DNA of 64,000 nucleotides, taken from an uncultured Armatimonadota bacterium (GTDB taxonomy: Bacteria > Armatimonadota > Fimbriimonadia > Fimbriimonadales > Fimbriimonadaceae). The first letter of the stretch is position 1. The number at the start of each line of letters is the position of its first letter. The position numbers and the translations under genes were made by a program. The stretch covers positions 1-64,000 of the forward strand of contig CAIUHP010000111.1 of NCBI GenBank assembly GCA_903899015.1. The letters are read 5' to 3'. Positions 38,088 to 47,917 of the stretch are shown here, one piece after another. The notes under the pieces were generated by a model, which saw only the letters and a list, made by a program, of their open reading frames with translations, had not been told where the DNA came from and ran no database searches.

Positions 38088-39548
38088 TCAGTTTCTGACC
38101 GGTGAATAATCGCCGACTTTGATCACCACTGAATCCATATTCCCCATTTCAGTAAAGTATTTCCAACCGATCGGTCGAAGCTTAAGCAGAGCCTCAATTC
38201 GCTTCACTTCCCCGAAGCGAGACCATCCTTCCAGAGACTGGATTTGAGCAAAGCTTGGGAATCCAGTGCGGATCGATTTGGGCAATGCCCCCTTTTCGAT
38301 CGTATTGCCTAAGACCTGATAATTGGTGGATCGATCTAGATTAATGGCGACTTTCGAACCTACGATTCGATTTTCGATGATCGCATTTTGATCGGATGGC
38401 TGGTCGGACTCAACTGCTCCCTTGTCAGACCAGATATGGACACCTATGCTGCTATTCCCTTCAATCTGGTTCCTAAACAGCGTGTTCTGTTGGCCTTGAC
38501 CGATCGCTACCCCTTCGCTTCGATTCTGTCTAACGATGTTCAAGTTGAGGAACATATGACTTGAAAACCCAAGCCAAAATCCGTAGTTCGAATTGTTTGC
38601 GACATTTTGATAGTAGGTGTTCCCTTCCGAGAACGTGCCTTCAAACGCATTATTAGATGACCATGAACCATCGTTGTAAGCGACTATGTTTCGGTTCGAG
38701 GAACCCTCGAAATTAAACTTCTGAGTCGACGAATCAAACCCGCCATTTACTCGATCGGTAAGGAAGAACCCGTCGCCTCCAAAAGTTAGGGAGTTGCCGA
38801 CGATGCTGTTCATATTCGAGCTGTTTGCCATCACCAGGCCAGCAGCATCTCCACCCCATCCTCCACTCCACGGTCGATTGCAGAAGTCAGCGTGATTCCA
38901 GTCGACGACGTTTCGAGAGCTCTTCCATAACCCGATCCCCCAACCACTGTTGTAGGAACACGAATTATTGAAAATCGTATTTTCATTGGAATTGACCAAG
39001 AGCAAACCGTTTTGAGCGGCAGTGGCTTCGCAATGGCTTACCAAACACTTTGAGCAATTCTCAAGCCAAATGCCGGCACCATAGTTGCGCCAAGAATCGA
39101 GGTCCCTCAAGTTCAAAAACGTATCAATCGGCTTCCCTTCGTTACCCATCTTGATTGCCCGGCTGAGATTAGCAGAGCAATTCAGTAGACGCACATTTGT
39201 ACAATTTTTAAGCAGAATATTTATACGAAACCCGGAAACATTGACATTCTTTACCGTTAGATCTTTGCACCCATCCAACAAGAGCCCGGTGCCCGTGAAA
39301 TTGGATTGACCCGACAGATCTTTGCTTGACTTGAGCAAACGAGCACTGAGGTCGATCGATTGGTTGCTCGAACGAATCACCCATGCCGAAGTTCCATCTT
39401 GAGCCGGTACCACGTGTGTCCCAGAGCTGGGAAGTCTCTGGCCGTCTATTACGGTTGGCTTGGATTGGCTCGACTTTACGATTGAAGCGGGTTCGGAGAG
39501 ACTGTCGTGCAAAGGCGCGAGAAGAGCGAGGATAAGGTAAGGAAACAT
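38088..39548 (-). CDS. Secreted right-handed beta-helix (NosD/parallel beta-helix repeat) protein
   Basis: Beta-helix pattern 'NGLLLVNSNENTIFNNSCSYNSGWGIGLWKSSRNVVDWNHADFCN'; start moved to MFPYLILALLAP (signal peptide) to avoid overlap with rodA-like gene. Confidence 0.8.
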   Translation of the reverse strand: MFPYLILALLAPLHDSLSEPASIVKSSQSKPTVIDGQRLPSSGTHVVPAQDGTSAWVIRSSNQSIDLSARLLKSSKDLSGQSNFTGTGLLLDGCKDLTVKNVNVSGFRINILLKNCTNVRLLNCSANLSRAIKMGNEGKPIDTFLNLRDLDSWRNYGAGIWLENCSKCLVSHCEATAAQNGLLLVNSNENTIFNNSCSYNSGWGIGLWKSSRNVVDWNHADFCNRPWSGGWGGDAAGLVMANSSNMNSIVGNSLTFGGDGFFLTDRVNGGFDSSTQKFNFEGSSNRNIVAYNDGSWSSNNAFEGTFSEGNTYYQNVANNSNYGFWLGFSSHMFLNLNIVRQNRSEGVAIGQGQQNTLFRNQIEGNSSIGVHIWSDKGAVESDQPSDQNAIIENRIVGSKVAINLDRSTNYQVLGNTIEKGALPKSIRTGFPSFAQIQSLEGWSRFGEVKRIEALLKLRPIGWKYFTEMGNMDSVVIKVGDYSPVRN

Positions 39549-39556
39549 AACTTTGT

Positions 39557-40693
39557 CTAGAAAAGCAAAGGTCGTTCGCGCTTTCGAATATTGAGAGCCA
39601 AAGCGACCGAAGACATGCACATCCACATTGCGGTTCCACCGTAGCTAATAAACGGTAGCCACAAGCCCACGACGGGAAGAATATGGAGCACCATCGCGAT
39701 ATTCACGAATGTATGGAAGCTAAGAGCTGCAAATAAGCCCGCGACGATCATCTTGTAGTAAGGATCGGTGGCTTGCAACATGACGAGCCAAAGGCGATAA
39801 AAAAAGAAACCATAAGCCGCCAACACGAGCGTACAACCGATGAGGCCTCCCTCTTCTCCCATCACTGTGAAGATGAAGTCATCGTGCTGTTCGGGGACAA
39901 AATGGCCTGCTTTTCTTTCCCCATGCAGAAAGCCAACTCCGGTGACACCGCCCACAGCGAAGGCAATTTCGGCTTGGTCTGTTTGATACGACTTACCCTT
40001 TGATTCGTGAGAGGTCATTCCTAGAAGCCTCTCCACTTGGTAGCCGTGCAGTAATTTTCCAGAGAATCCTAAAACTCCAACGACCAGAACCAGGGCTACA
40101 CCGAAGAATGCGAAATTCTTGGCTGGCACTCCGGCAACCAATGAAATGGCGATCCAACTCACCAAAATGACCATCGCCGCGCCGAGATGCGGTTGACTAA
40201 GAATGAGAGCAAACGGTACCGATATGTGCAACAAACCGAGCCAGAACGTAGACGGTTTCTGCATCAGATGTTGGCGATTGGCATAAAAAGCAGCCAACGT
40301 CAACACGGTTAGGATCTTGGCCATTTCGCTGGGCTGAAACTGAATGGGTCCCGCTTGTATCCAACGTTCAGCACCTTTCTTGTGTGCACCGACCACAAAG
40401 ACTGCTAATAGCGTGACGATATTCAGGCCATAGATAAAGTTTACGGCTCGTCGCCAAATGATGGGTGGTGTGAAGGCAAAGACAGAGAAAGGCAACAACC
40501 CGATGGCAGTGTTCAACAGTTGCTTCTTGAAATTTGCGCCGTTATCGTGCGTGTAACCCTCGCTGTAGAGAGACATCATTCCGATGCTAATCAGGAACAC
40601 GGTTGCGATGACGAGCAGCCAATCAACTTTTGGGACGCGCCTTTGTTCCGAGCCGTAACCAGGCATCGGGGATAATCCAGCAAGCGGGTTCAT
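39557..40693 (-). CDS. RodA/FtsW-family SEDS protein (rod-shape determining)
   Basis: 'AERWIQAGPIQFQPSEMAKI', 'LSQPHLGAAMVIL', 'QTDQAEIAFAVGGVTGVGFLHG', 'VPEQHDDFIFTVMGEEGGLIG'. Confidence 0.95.
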   Translation of the reverse strand: MNPLAGLSPMPGYGSEQRRVPKVDWLLVIATVFLISIGMMSLYSEGYTHDNGANFKKQLLNTAIGLLPFSVFAFTPPIIWRRAVNFIYGLNIVTLLAVFVVGAHKKGAERWIQAGPIQFQPSEMAKILTVLTLAAFYANRQHLMQKPSTFWLGLLHISVPFALILSQPHLGAAMVILVSWIAISLVAGVPAKNFAFFGVALVLVVGVLGFSGKLLHGYQVERLLGMTSHESKGKSYQTDQAEIAFAVGGVTGVGFLHGERKAGHFVPEQHDDFIFTVMGEEGGLIGCTLVLAAYGFFFYRLWLVMLQATDPYYKMIVAGLFAALSFHTFVNIAMVLHILPVVGLWLPFISYGGTAMWMCMSSVALALNIRKRERPLLF

Positions 40694-40736
40694 TCCGATG
40701 GCATACCTCTCGACACGTGACTTCGCCTTTTCTGAT

Positions 40737-41342
40737 CTAGCCTTTGGGCGCTTCCATGCTGATGAGATGGTAGGAAACGACGTTTGGCTTTTTACTTCGC
40801 CCTAGAGTGATCTTGTCAGTCCATTCAACTAATCCAAAACCCTTTGCATAGATGGCAGTCTGATCGTAGGAGAGAGCAGAAATTCCTACTCCTATGCGGG
40901 CGATCATCTTAACTTCGATTGCCTCAACCTTCTTGCCAAGAACATCGCGCATACCCAGCGATTTTGATTCTCCATGAGTTAACAAACGTTCGCCGTCTGG
41001 ACCCACCATCGTTCGCCCAGAATAGTCCCAACTCGAAGACTTCGGTCCAACCTTAAAAAGGATCATTGGAGGAGTCAGGGGATGTTTGATGTCGTAGGCA
41101 ATAACCGATACTTGATCGGAGTCAACTCGATAATAGGTCGAAGCAACTTGCCGACCGGCTTGCTTGTCAGTGACTGCGTAAACGGGCACGCCACCCATAT
41201 CCAGCGGAGAGCCGACTACGCGTTCAATTTGAGCCGTTCCACCCTTTTCTTCAAAGGTAAACACTGTTCCCGGCTTCAGAGGGAAAAAATCAGCAGCCAT
41301 TGGGCTTTGAAGAACGAGGCCGAGAATCAGAGTTGTAATCAT
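40737..41342 (-). CDS. Secreted protein, DUF3108-like beta fold suspected
   Basis: 'DFFPLKPGTVFTFEEKGGTAQIERVVGSP...YAKGFGLVEW' pattern; signal peptide. Confidence 0.6.
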   Translation of the reverse strand: MITTLILGLVLQSPMAADFFPLKPGTVFTFEEKGGTAQIERVVGSPLDMGGVPVYAVTDKQAGRQVASTYYRVDSDQVSVIAYDIKHPLTPPMILFKVGPKSSSWDYSGRTMVGPDGERLLTHGESKSLGMRDVLGKKVEAIEVKMIARIGVGISALSYDQTAIYAKGFGLVEWTDKITLGRSKKPNVVSYHLISMEAPKG

Positions 41343-42181
41343 TAGTGGTGAGTCTCCTGAATCGTTAAAGACTCCGTCTTGCCGTCTGGGTTCGTTGTCG
41401 TCAGATCAGCTTTGACAGTTCCTATCCCCTTGACATACCAACTACGTGAAACCGTTCGAACGTTCTTTCCTCTCAGTTTGCCTTTACTCGTTTGTTCGAC
41501 AAGAAGCGCGTTGTCATATGTCCCGCCCTTCGTTTTTACTTTCTGGATTCCAACGACCTTGCAGGTTGTCTCCATATCCATCTCAGAGTCTTTCTGATCG
41601 GACGTGACATGAAAGTTCCATTTATCGCCAGGCTTAGGAGACGCGGGCAGTTCCATCGCATGAGCGCTCAGTTTCGCTACCGAAGAGGAGTTCGTATAGA
41701 CTCCATCCTTCTCCACCGACACTTCGTCGGAACCAAGGATGGAAAGTTTGCCGGTTCGTTCGATCTTATAGGTGGCCTTGCCATCTTTGACGCCAATCAG
41801 AGTCACGGATTGAGATCCGGTGATGACATCGGGGCGACCGCTAGCGACCAATTCCATATCAACCGGCTTCGTGTTTGTTAAACCCTCATATTCATAGCCA
41901 GCATGCTTCAATTCAGGTGGAACAACCGCGGTGACCACTCCACCCGAAACTCCCGCAACATCGCCGTCTTTCTTGGCTGACGTCGCAGGATCGGTGGAAG
42001 ATGCGGTGGATGGGGTCGTTGGCGGCTTAGGTGCCTCAGTGGAACCAACGGCCGGATCTGCCTTCTTTACTTCTGGCTGTGACTTGGTAGAGGTGCCATT
42101 GTCAGCACTCTTTGAATCCGAATTACAACCGACCATAAAGGTCGCGATAACAAGAATGGCCGCGTACTTTCTCATGTTCAC
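41342..42181 (-). CDS. Lipoprotein, similar fold suspected to 40737-41342 product
   Basis: Lipobox 'LVIATFMVGCNSDSK', low-complexity linker, then 'PGDKWNFHVTSDQK...GTYDNALLVEQ...SRSWYVKGIGTVKADL'; TAATG overlap with next gene. Confidence 0.65.
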   Translation of the reverse strand: MNMRKYAAILVIATFMVGCNSDSKSADNGTSTKSQPEVKKADPAVGSTEAPKPPTTPSTASSTDPATSAKKDGDVAGVSGGVVTAVVPPELKHAGYEYEGLTNTKPVDMELVASGRPDVITGSQSVTLIGVKDGKATYKIERTGKLSILGSDEVSVEKDGVYTNSSSVAKLSAHAMELPASPKPGDKWNFHVTSDQKDSEMDMETTCKVVGIQKVKTKGGTYDNALLVEQTSKGKLRGKNVRTVSRSWYVKGIGTVKADLTTTNPDGKTESLTIQETHH

Positions 42182-42200
42182 CTTTCAATACCGAATCGTT

Positions 42201-43313
42201 TTACTTTTTGTGCCGGTTCAGAGCGTTCACAACATCTTGCACCAAACGCTCATCTTGCATTTGAGTGATCGTAAGTTCACCTTGAGCCAATTCATGATTG
42301 ATCTTAGGGGCTGCGAAAGCAATACCATCCTTGATCAACATAATTTGCGTGCCAATCCGATCTTCCGAGAATCGCCAAAGTCGTCGGCGTCCTTCATCGG
42401 TCAACTGAATCGTGATCTCATAAACTTTTCCGTTGGTCGTGTCTACGCTTCGGTAACTTGCGCTATCAATTAACGAATCGTTAATGACGACCTGAGCACT
42501 CTCAAGGATATGCTGCGGGTAGTTTGCCAATTCCTGAGCGTTCCCCTTTGATAAGCGAGTTTCAATGGACTGGCGGATATTCTCTCGGCTTTTGGGATTT
42601 TCCAAAGCCGCCTTTGCTTCTTCTCCGTAATATCCACGGATCGTGTCGATATTGACCTGCTTGTCTGCATATCGCTTCTCAACTGTTTGAAGCATCGTCG
42701 GTTTGTACGGCTCTTGGAACCGACCGACTACTTGAGTAGGTTTGCCGGCAATCTCCACCATAACTGGAACAGGCTTGTCAATGATAATGCCGTTCTCCAT
42801 CGACGACCGGATCAGCCCAGGTAAAGGCGTTCCGTCAAGATTCATGTTTAGGTCGTGAACTAACTTAGCTTCCTCGACTTTATCTCCATCCAGTGCTTTC
42901 CTCAAGCGTTCGGCAGTCCAAACAACTCTCACCGGAGGCCAGGAATCGTTCTCGTCTCGGTCGTTGACCTTCATGATGAAGGAGCCAAGGGACTTGTTAT
43001 TCCCCTTCAGAACTTCAAGCATTTCGCGGATGGGGATATGCTTTTTGATCGAACCTTCAGTTGCTCCGGAATCATCTGACGATGTACTACCGAACTTATC
43101 CGAAGCCTGAACGAGTTGAGCCATCTGGTTCACAACCAGGATCTTAAAACCCGCACCAGCGTTAATACCAACCATATTAACGGTGCCTGGCTTGATGGGT
43201 GCAAAGTGTTGCCCCATGATGACTTGCCTCATCGCGTACTGATATCCGTACACCGAGCCAGCAACAATAACCGTAAAACCGATCGCAATCTTAGTGGAAC
43301 TTCGAAGCTTCAT
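42201..43313 (-). CDS. Single-TM protein with C-terminal SecD P1-head-like domain
   Basis: N-terminal TM; C-terminal 'ITIQLTDEGRRRLWRFSEDRIGTQIMLIKDGIAFAAPKINHELAQGELTITQMQDERLVQDVVNAL' resembles SecD 'L...G...F...T...VGK.LAIVLDG...APVI...I..G...I'. Confidence 0.65.
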   Translation of the reverse strand: MKLRSSTKIAIGFTVIVAGSVYGYQYAMRQVIMGQHFAPIKPGTVNMVGINAGAGFKILVVNQMAQLVQASDKFGSTSSDDSGATEGSIKKHIPIREMLEVLKGNNKSLGSFIMKVNDRDENDSWPPVRVVWTAERLRKALDGDKVEEAKLVHDLNMNLDGTPLPGLIRSSMENGIIIDKPVPVMVEIAGKPTQVVGRFQEPYKPTMLQTVEKRYADKQVNIDTIRGYYGEEAKAALENPKSRENIRQSIETRLSKGNAQELANYPQHILESAQVVINDSLIDSASYRSVDTTNGKVYEITIQLTDEGRRRLWRFSEDRIGTQIMLIKDGIAFAAPKINHELAQGELTITQMQDERLVQDVVNALNRHKK

Positions 43314-43402
43314 TCAATCACACCCGTACTTGCCAACAAAGATAGAGCGCCACAAGTTCTCAGGATTTGAAAGTGTACCGCCGTAAGTGCCTCGACCACT
43401 CT

Positions 43403-45094
43403 CTATTCGCTCGGGTTATACGTGTCGTACATCAACCCAGAGAAATATGAAACGATCAAGGTCAGTCCGATCGACAAGCCGGAAGCGGGTATCGCTGCGA
43501 TAATCGGGTCAACGTGAAGCAGGTAGTGAAGGAGAGAAAATAGACCCGCTCCCGGTGCTCCGAGGATCACCATCCCCAAAAGAATCAAAATGCCCCGAAA
43601 TCCGCGTTGCGAAGCATCTCCAGCATCGGGAAAAGCGATTGTGACGAGAAATACCGTTCCGGAGACCAGCAAACTGAACCCCAATACAAGAATGAGGGAC
43701 GCCAGTGAGAAATCCCACAACACGGGTCGGAATGCGATGACGAGGAGCGACGAAATCACCGCGAATAATAGGTTTGGAATGCACTTCGAGGCGATCTCCC
43801 AGAAAACGGTGCTCGAAGGTCGAAACGGTAACGGCTTTTGAAAATCCACGCGCTTCAAGAGTTCGGTGAATCCACTCACCGCACTATTCATGGTGACCAT
43901 CAACACGCTTACCGCCTGCATCACCAGAATCACGCTGCCGGTTGCTTCGATGACTCCCTTTCGAGTCACTTCACTTAAAGCAAACACGGGTCCAAGAGTC
44001 ATTAATATTTGAAGCGGACCGAAGATAAGGTACAGATATTTCGCGCCTCTTAATTGGAGCAGAATTTCTTTCCAAACCAGCGCGCTGGCACCTTTAAATC
44101 GCATGGATCCAATCCATCGACTAAACCGACCGACCTTTACCTTGCCGCTTTTAGCTTGGTTGGCGATTAGGCCATACATGTCGTTGTTGCGTCGCATTGC
44201 AAGCAACTCCGAACTCCCGAAGCCCTTAACCGCAGCCTGATCGTACATAAACGGAATTTGAGTTAAAGCGATCCATAAGCTCGCAACGCTGGTTAGGACC
44301 AAAATGGTGATTCCAGAGGCTACTTGCATCAGGTCACCTTGGAATGCGCCGGTGACCATCCGAGTTGCAGCCGTCGCACAGAAAAAGACCGATCGCACGG
44401 GAAGACTCTGGGCACATCGCATGGCTGTGCTCCACGAGAGATCGGATCGAAGGTTGACCACAAAATACAGCGCTGTGCCGATGACGATGGCAAAGACCGT
44501 CCGATCGATGATCTTTTTGTTGCGGTCAGCGAGCAGATCACTTCGATTAACGAAAAAGCCTACGGCATAGCCCATGGTCACGAAGGCGAACGACATGAGC
44601 AACCAAGCCAGGGCCCCGACGGTTCTCACGAGCGGACCATTGCTGCTCATTCCCGCCAGAAATCCCTGCAAAACCATGATCGAATTTCGTCCTCCAAATA
44701 TCACAAGGATGAGAGGCGTTAACAGGGTGAAGAGATAGTCTCGAATAAGCCTTAGAAGCATCACGAGACGAGGGCTGACGGGAGTTGGAAAAAGGACATC
44801 TACGTCCGACTGCCTAAACCCACTTCTCGGGGCCAAGAATGAAATCATCAGCATCAATGACATCACCGCATAAAAGGCAAAAATGATGACATCGGCTTCA
44901 CTGCTAGAAAAGCTGTAATGAGGCAAACCTTGTGGCAAGCCACGACCGCTCCTGCCCATCGGTCGAAAAACCAGGAAGGCATAGTAAGCAATCGCAAAGA
45001 GCAGAGTAAACAACCTCCTACCGGAAGTGACTGCTCGTTTGATGCCGTTATAAAACGATCTAGAGGTGAGAAATAGCAGGGCTTGCATGCCCAT
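43403..45094 (-). CDS. ABC transporter permease (putative ABC exporter)
   Basis: 563 aa, many TMs; immediately downstream of ABC ATPase with short overlap. Confidence 0.8.
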   Translation of the reverse strand: MGMQALLFLTSRSFYNGIKRAVTSGRRLFTLLFAIAYYAFLVFRPMGRSGRGLPQGLPHYSFSSSEADVIIFAFYAVMSLMLMISFLAPRSGFRQSDVDVLFPTPVSPRLVMLLRLIRDYLFTLLTPLILVIFGGRNSIMVLQGFLAGMSSNGPLVRTVGALAWLLMSFAFVTMGYAVGFFVNRSDLLADRNKKIIDRTVFAIVIGTALYFVVNLRSDLSWSTAMRCAQSLPVRSVFFCATAATRMVTGAFQGDLMQVASGITILVLTSVASLWIALTQIPFMYDQAAVKGFGSSELLAMRRNNDMYGLIANQAKSGKVKVGRFSRWIGSMRFKGASALVWKEILLQLRGAKYLYLIFGPLQILMTLGPVFALSEVTRKGVIEATGSVILVMQAVSVLMVTMNSAVSGFTELLKRVDFQKPLPFRPSSTVFWEIASKCIPNLLFAVISSLLVIAFRPVLWDFSLASLILVLGFSLLVSGTVFLVTIAFPDAGDASQRGFRGILILLGMVILGAPGAGLFSLLHYLLHVDPIIAAIPASGLSIGLTLIVSYFSGLMYDTYNPSE

Positions 45095-45809
45095 CCTCCG
45101 TAAGCGCTAGGAAGACTTCTTCCAGACTCTGCCCCTCTCGGCTACTTAGTTGTTGAAGTTGCTCAAGCGTGCCTTCGGCAACCTTGCGCCCTCGGGCTAC
45201 GATAATGACCCGATCGCAGAGTTTCTCGGCGGTATCCAGGAGGTGAGTAGAAATGAGGATGGCAGCACCATTCTTTCTCTGGCGCAAGAGCTCATCCTTA
45301 AGTTCCCGAGCCCCGGCGGGATCGATTCCAATCATCGGCTCATCGAACAGCAGGACATTGGCGTTGTGAATGAGAGCACAGGCAACGGAAAGCTTTTGCC
45401 TCATACCCTTACTCAAAGTAGCTACCAACATATCCTTCTTTTCGGTGAGGTCATATCGAGCGAGAAGTTCGTCACGAAGCAACTCGTACTGGTCGAGGGT
45501 GTTGAAACACATCGCCACAAAACGGAGGTGCTCATCGACGGTCAGTAATTCGTAGAGCGACGGTACTTCAGGGACAAAAGCTAAGCCCTTCTTGGCCTGT
45601 GCTTGGTCGGCAACGACATCATAGCCGTTGATTCGAATGGCCCCTTCGGTCGGTTTGAGAATGCCTGAGACACAACGAAGCGCCGTCGTCTTCCCTGCTC
45701 CATTGGGCCCCAGTAAGCCAACGATTTCACCGGGAGAAATGGTAAAGCTTAAATCGTCTACCGCCCGAAACTGCTTGTATTGCTTAACGAGTCTGAAAAC
45801 CTCAAGCAT
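45060..45809 (-). CDS. ABC transporter ATP-binding protein
   Basis: Walker A 'LLGPNGAGKTTALRC', 'LSKGMRQKLSVACALIHNANVLLFDEPMIGIDP'; start set to MLEVFRLV. Confidence 0.94.
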   Translation of the reverse strand: MLEVFRLVKQYKQFRAVDDLSFTISPGEIVGLLGPNGAGKTTALRCVSGILKPTEGAIRINGYDVVADQAQAKKGLAFVPEVPSLYELLTVDEHLRFVAMCFNTLDQYELLRDELLARYDLTEKKDMLVATLSKGMRQKLSVACALIHNANVLLFDEPMIGIDPAGARELKDELLRQRKNGAAILISTHLLDTAEKLCDRVIIVARGRKVAEGTLEQLQQLSSREGQSLEEVFLALTEDGHASPAISHL

Positions 45810-45903
45810 GAATGCATTGGGTTGTACCTTCAAATTCCCAATAAGCTTGTTCAAAGCATTTGGCTCAACATGTTCGGGTCGAGTCGCGGTATCCTGCCGA
45901 CGA

Positions 45904-46890
45904 ATGGTCGTTTCGGTACTTGGATCTGGAAGTTGGGGAACCGCTCTTACAATTCTTCTCGCTCGGAATGGGCATGAAGTCACTCTTGTCGGAAGGAACA
46001 AGACGGAGTTGACGGATATGGGTGAAACCCATCACAACTATCGATACCTTCCTGAATTTGAAATTCCTGAATCGGTGCACTTTGCGAGCTTTGGTGACAC
46101 CATTCGTCATCCTGAAATGACGGTCATCGCCGTCCCTTCATCCACCGTAAGAAACGTGCTGAGCTCCATCTCGGGCAAGCACGATTTGGTCGTAGTGGCT
46201 TCAAAAGGACTTGAAACCGAATCGTCAAAAACGATGTGCCAGGTGGTGGAAGAAGTCCTACCGGGGGCTCACATCGGCATTCTCAGCGGTCCAAACCTTG
46301 CCGTAGAAATCGCCAGGGGAGTCCCGACAATCGCCATGGCAGCATTCACAAATACTCTCGCGGCTGAAATGGTTCGAGACGCCTTCATGTGCAAGACCTT
46401 TCGAGTAACAACAACAACCGACGTCATTGGAGTCGAACTTGCAGGCGCACTTAAAAACGTATTAGCGATCGGCGCCGGGATGTCCGATGGGCTGGGATTT
46501 GGCGACAACACGAAAGGAGCATTTCTCTCACGAGGTCTTCTTGAAATGGCAAAGCTTGGACTTGCAATGGGGGCGTCGATGGAAACGTTCCTCGGACCAG
46601 CCGGCGTAGGAGACCTTTTCGCAACTGCTGCCAGCAAGTTGTCCCGAAACTACCGTCTTGGCAGAGCTCTGGGTGAGGGGCATACCCTTGAAGCGGCCCT
46701 CAAAGATCTTGGCCAAGTTGCGGAAGGAGTTCCAACCAGCCACGCAGCGGGCGCTCTCGCACTCCGGCACGAAGTCGAGATGCCAATCTTCGCTGCCGTA
46801 GAAGCCGTCCTGCGAGGAAAGATCACACCGACTCAAGCAGTCGGCATGCTCATGGATCGGGGATCTCGAATGGGAGATTTTCTCGGTTAG
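45904..46890 (+). CDS. gpsA: NAD(P)-dependent glycerol-3-phosphate dehydrogenase
   Basis: 'VSVLGSGSWGTALTILLARNGHEVTLVGR', 'GVELAGALKNVLAIGAGMSDGLGFGDNTKGAFLSRGLLEM'; start refined to 45904. Confidence 0.97.
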   Translation: MVVSVLGSGSWGTALTILLARNGHEVTLVGRNKTELTDMGETHHNYRYLPEFEIPESVHFASFGDTIRHPEMTVIAVPSSTVRNVLSSISGKHDLVVVASKGLETESSKTMCQVVEEVLPGAHIGILSGPNLAVEIARGVPTIAMAAFTNTLAAEMVRDAFMCKTFRVTTTTDVIGVELAGALKNVLAIGAGMSDGLGFGDNTKGAFLSRGLLEMAKLGLAMGASMETFLGPAGVGDLFATAASKLSRNYRLGRALGEGHTLEAALKDLGQVAEGVPTSHAAGALALRHEVEMPIFAAVEAVLRGKITPTQAVGMLMDRGSRMGDFLG

Positions 46891-47873
46891 ACCAAACTGA
46901 CCGGCTGACCAGTCTCGACGCTCTTGTATCCGGCAATCGCAACTCGGGCTGCCTGCATTCCATCAAAACCACTTACTGAAGCGGGGCGGTCCTCAAGAAC
47001 TGCGCTAACGAACTCCGCAACCATGGCCGCATCGAGGTCCGTTCCAAACCCATGAGAAACGTGCGTCACGTCTCCAAACGCATAGCGTTGAATGGACTGT
47101 CCGAACATATCGAGTTCGATAACGCCCTTTTCACCCACCACGTTCATCGTGACGTCGCCCCAGGTGTGATAACTCATCGGACGAGACCAACTTGAATCAA
47201 GGGTAGCAAATATTCCACTACCGAAGACCATGGTGATCATCGCGGTATCTTCCCAGTCTTGGCCGTAAACATTGTTACCAATCTGTGCCTGTACACTGAT
47301 CGGCTCTTCGCCCAATAGATCACGCAAAAGGTCAGTGACATGAACGACATGATCGATCATGGCGCCGCCGCCGGAGAGGTCTTTCTCAACAAACCAACTA
47401 AACGGACATCTGCCGCGATTGGTCGCGCAAATCGCTTGAATAGCACCGATCTCACCGTTTGCAACGCGAGTTTTAAGCTGTTGAAACGCGGGCGAAAAAC
47501 GGCATGGAAAGGCTGTCATCAGCTTCACTCCGGCTGCTTCAACTGCATCCAAGATCTGCTGACCGTGTTCTTCGGTAGCCGCTAGCGGTTTCTCGCAAAG
47601 GATATGTTTGCCAAGTTCCGCAGCCTTCACCGCCAATTCGGCGTGACGCATGTTTTCGCTTGTGATGACCACCGCATCGACATTTGCCATCAGCTCATCG
47701 AAACTTTCCCAGAAAGGGATGTTGTTTGGGGTGGCAAATCCAGATCCCCGTTCGACGTTATCATCCCACATACCGATGAGTTCGACTTCGGGATGATTCT
47801 TACAGGCATGGGCATAGCCCCCGACATGAAGGTGTGCAGCAGTTAACAGGCCGACTCGAAGAGGCATAAGCAT
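46887..47873 (-). CDS. Gfo/Idh/MocA-family oxidoreductase
   Basis: 'VDAVVITSENMRHAELAVKAAELGKHILCEKPLA'. Confidence 0.93.
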   Translation of the reverse strand: MLMPLRVGLLTAAHLHVGGYAHACKNHPEVELIGMWDDNVERGSGFATPNNIPFWESFDELMANVDAVVITSENMRHAELAVKAAELGKHILCEKPLAATEEHGQQILDAVEAAGVKLMTAFPCRFSPAFQQLKTRVANGEIGAIQAICATNRGRCPFSWFVEKDLSGGGAMIDHVVHVTDLLRDLLGEEPISVQAQIGNNVYGQDWEDTAMITMVFGSGIFATLDSSWSRPMSYHTWGDVTMNVVGEKGVIELDMFGQSIQRYAFGDVTHVSHGFGTDLDAAMVAEFVSAVLEDRPASVSGFDGMQAARVAIAGYKSVETGQPVSLV

Positions 47874-47917
47874 ATTTTCCCACTTTGAAGGCCTTCCAAG
47901 TGTATGCTCCGTCGTTG

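Noticed and set aside
38088-45809. Interpretation of the region as a nitrous-oxide nosDFY cluster
   Set aside because: No nosZ, nosL or nosR is visible, the beta-helix protein is separated from the ABC genes, and beta-helix proteins are common in unrelated contexts.
45628-45903. N-terminal extension of the gpsA ORF
   Set aside because: It is antisense to the ABC ATPase; GpsA homology begins at MVVSVLGSGSWGTA (45904).
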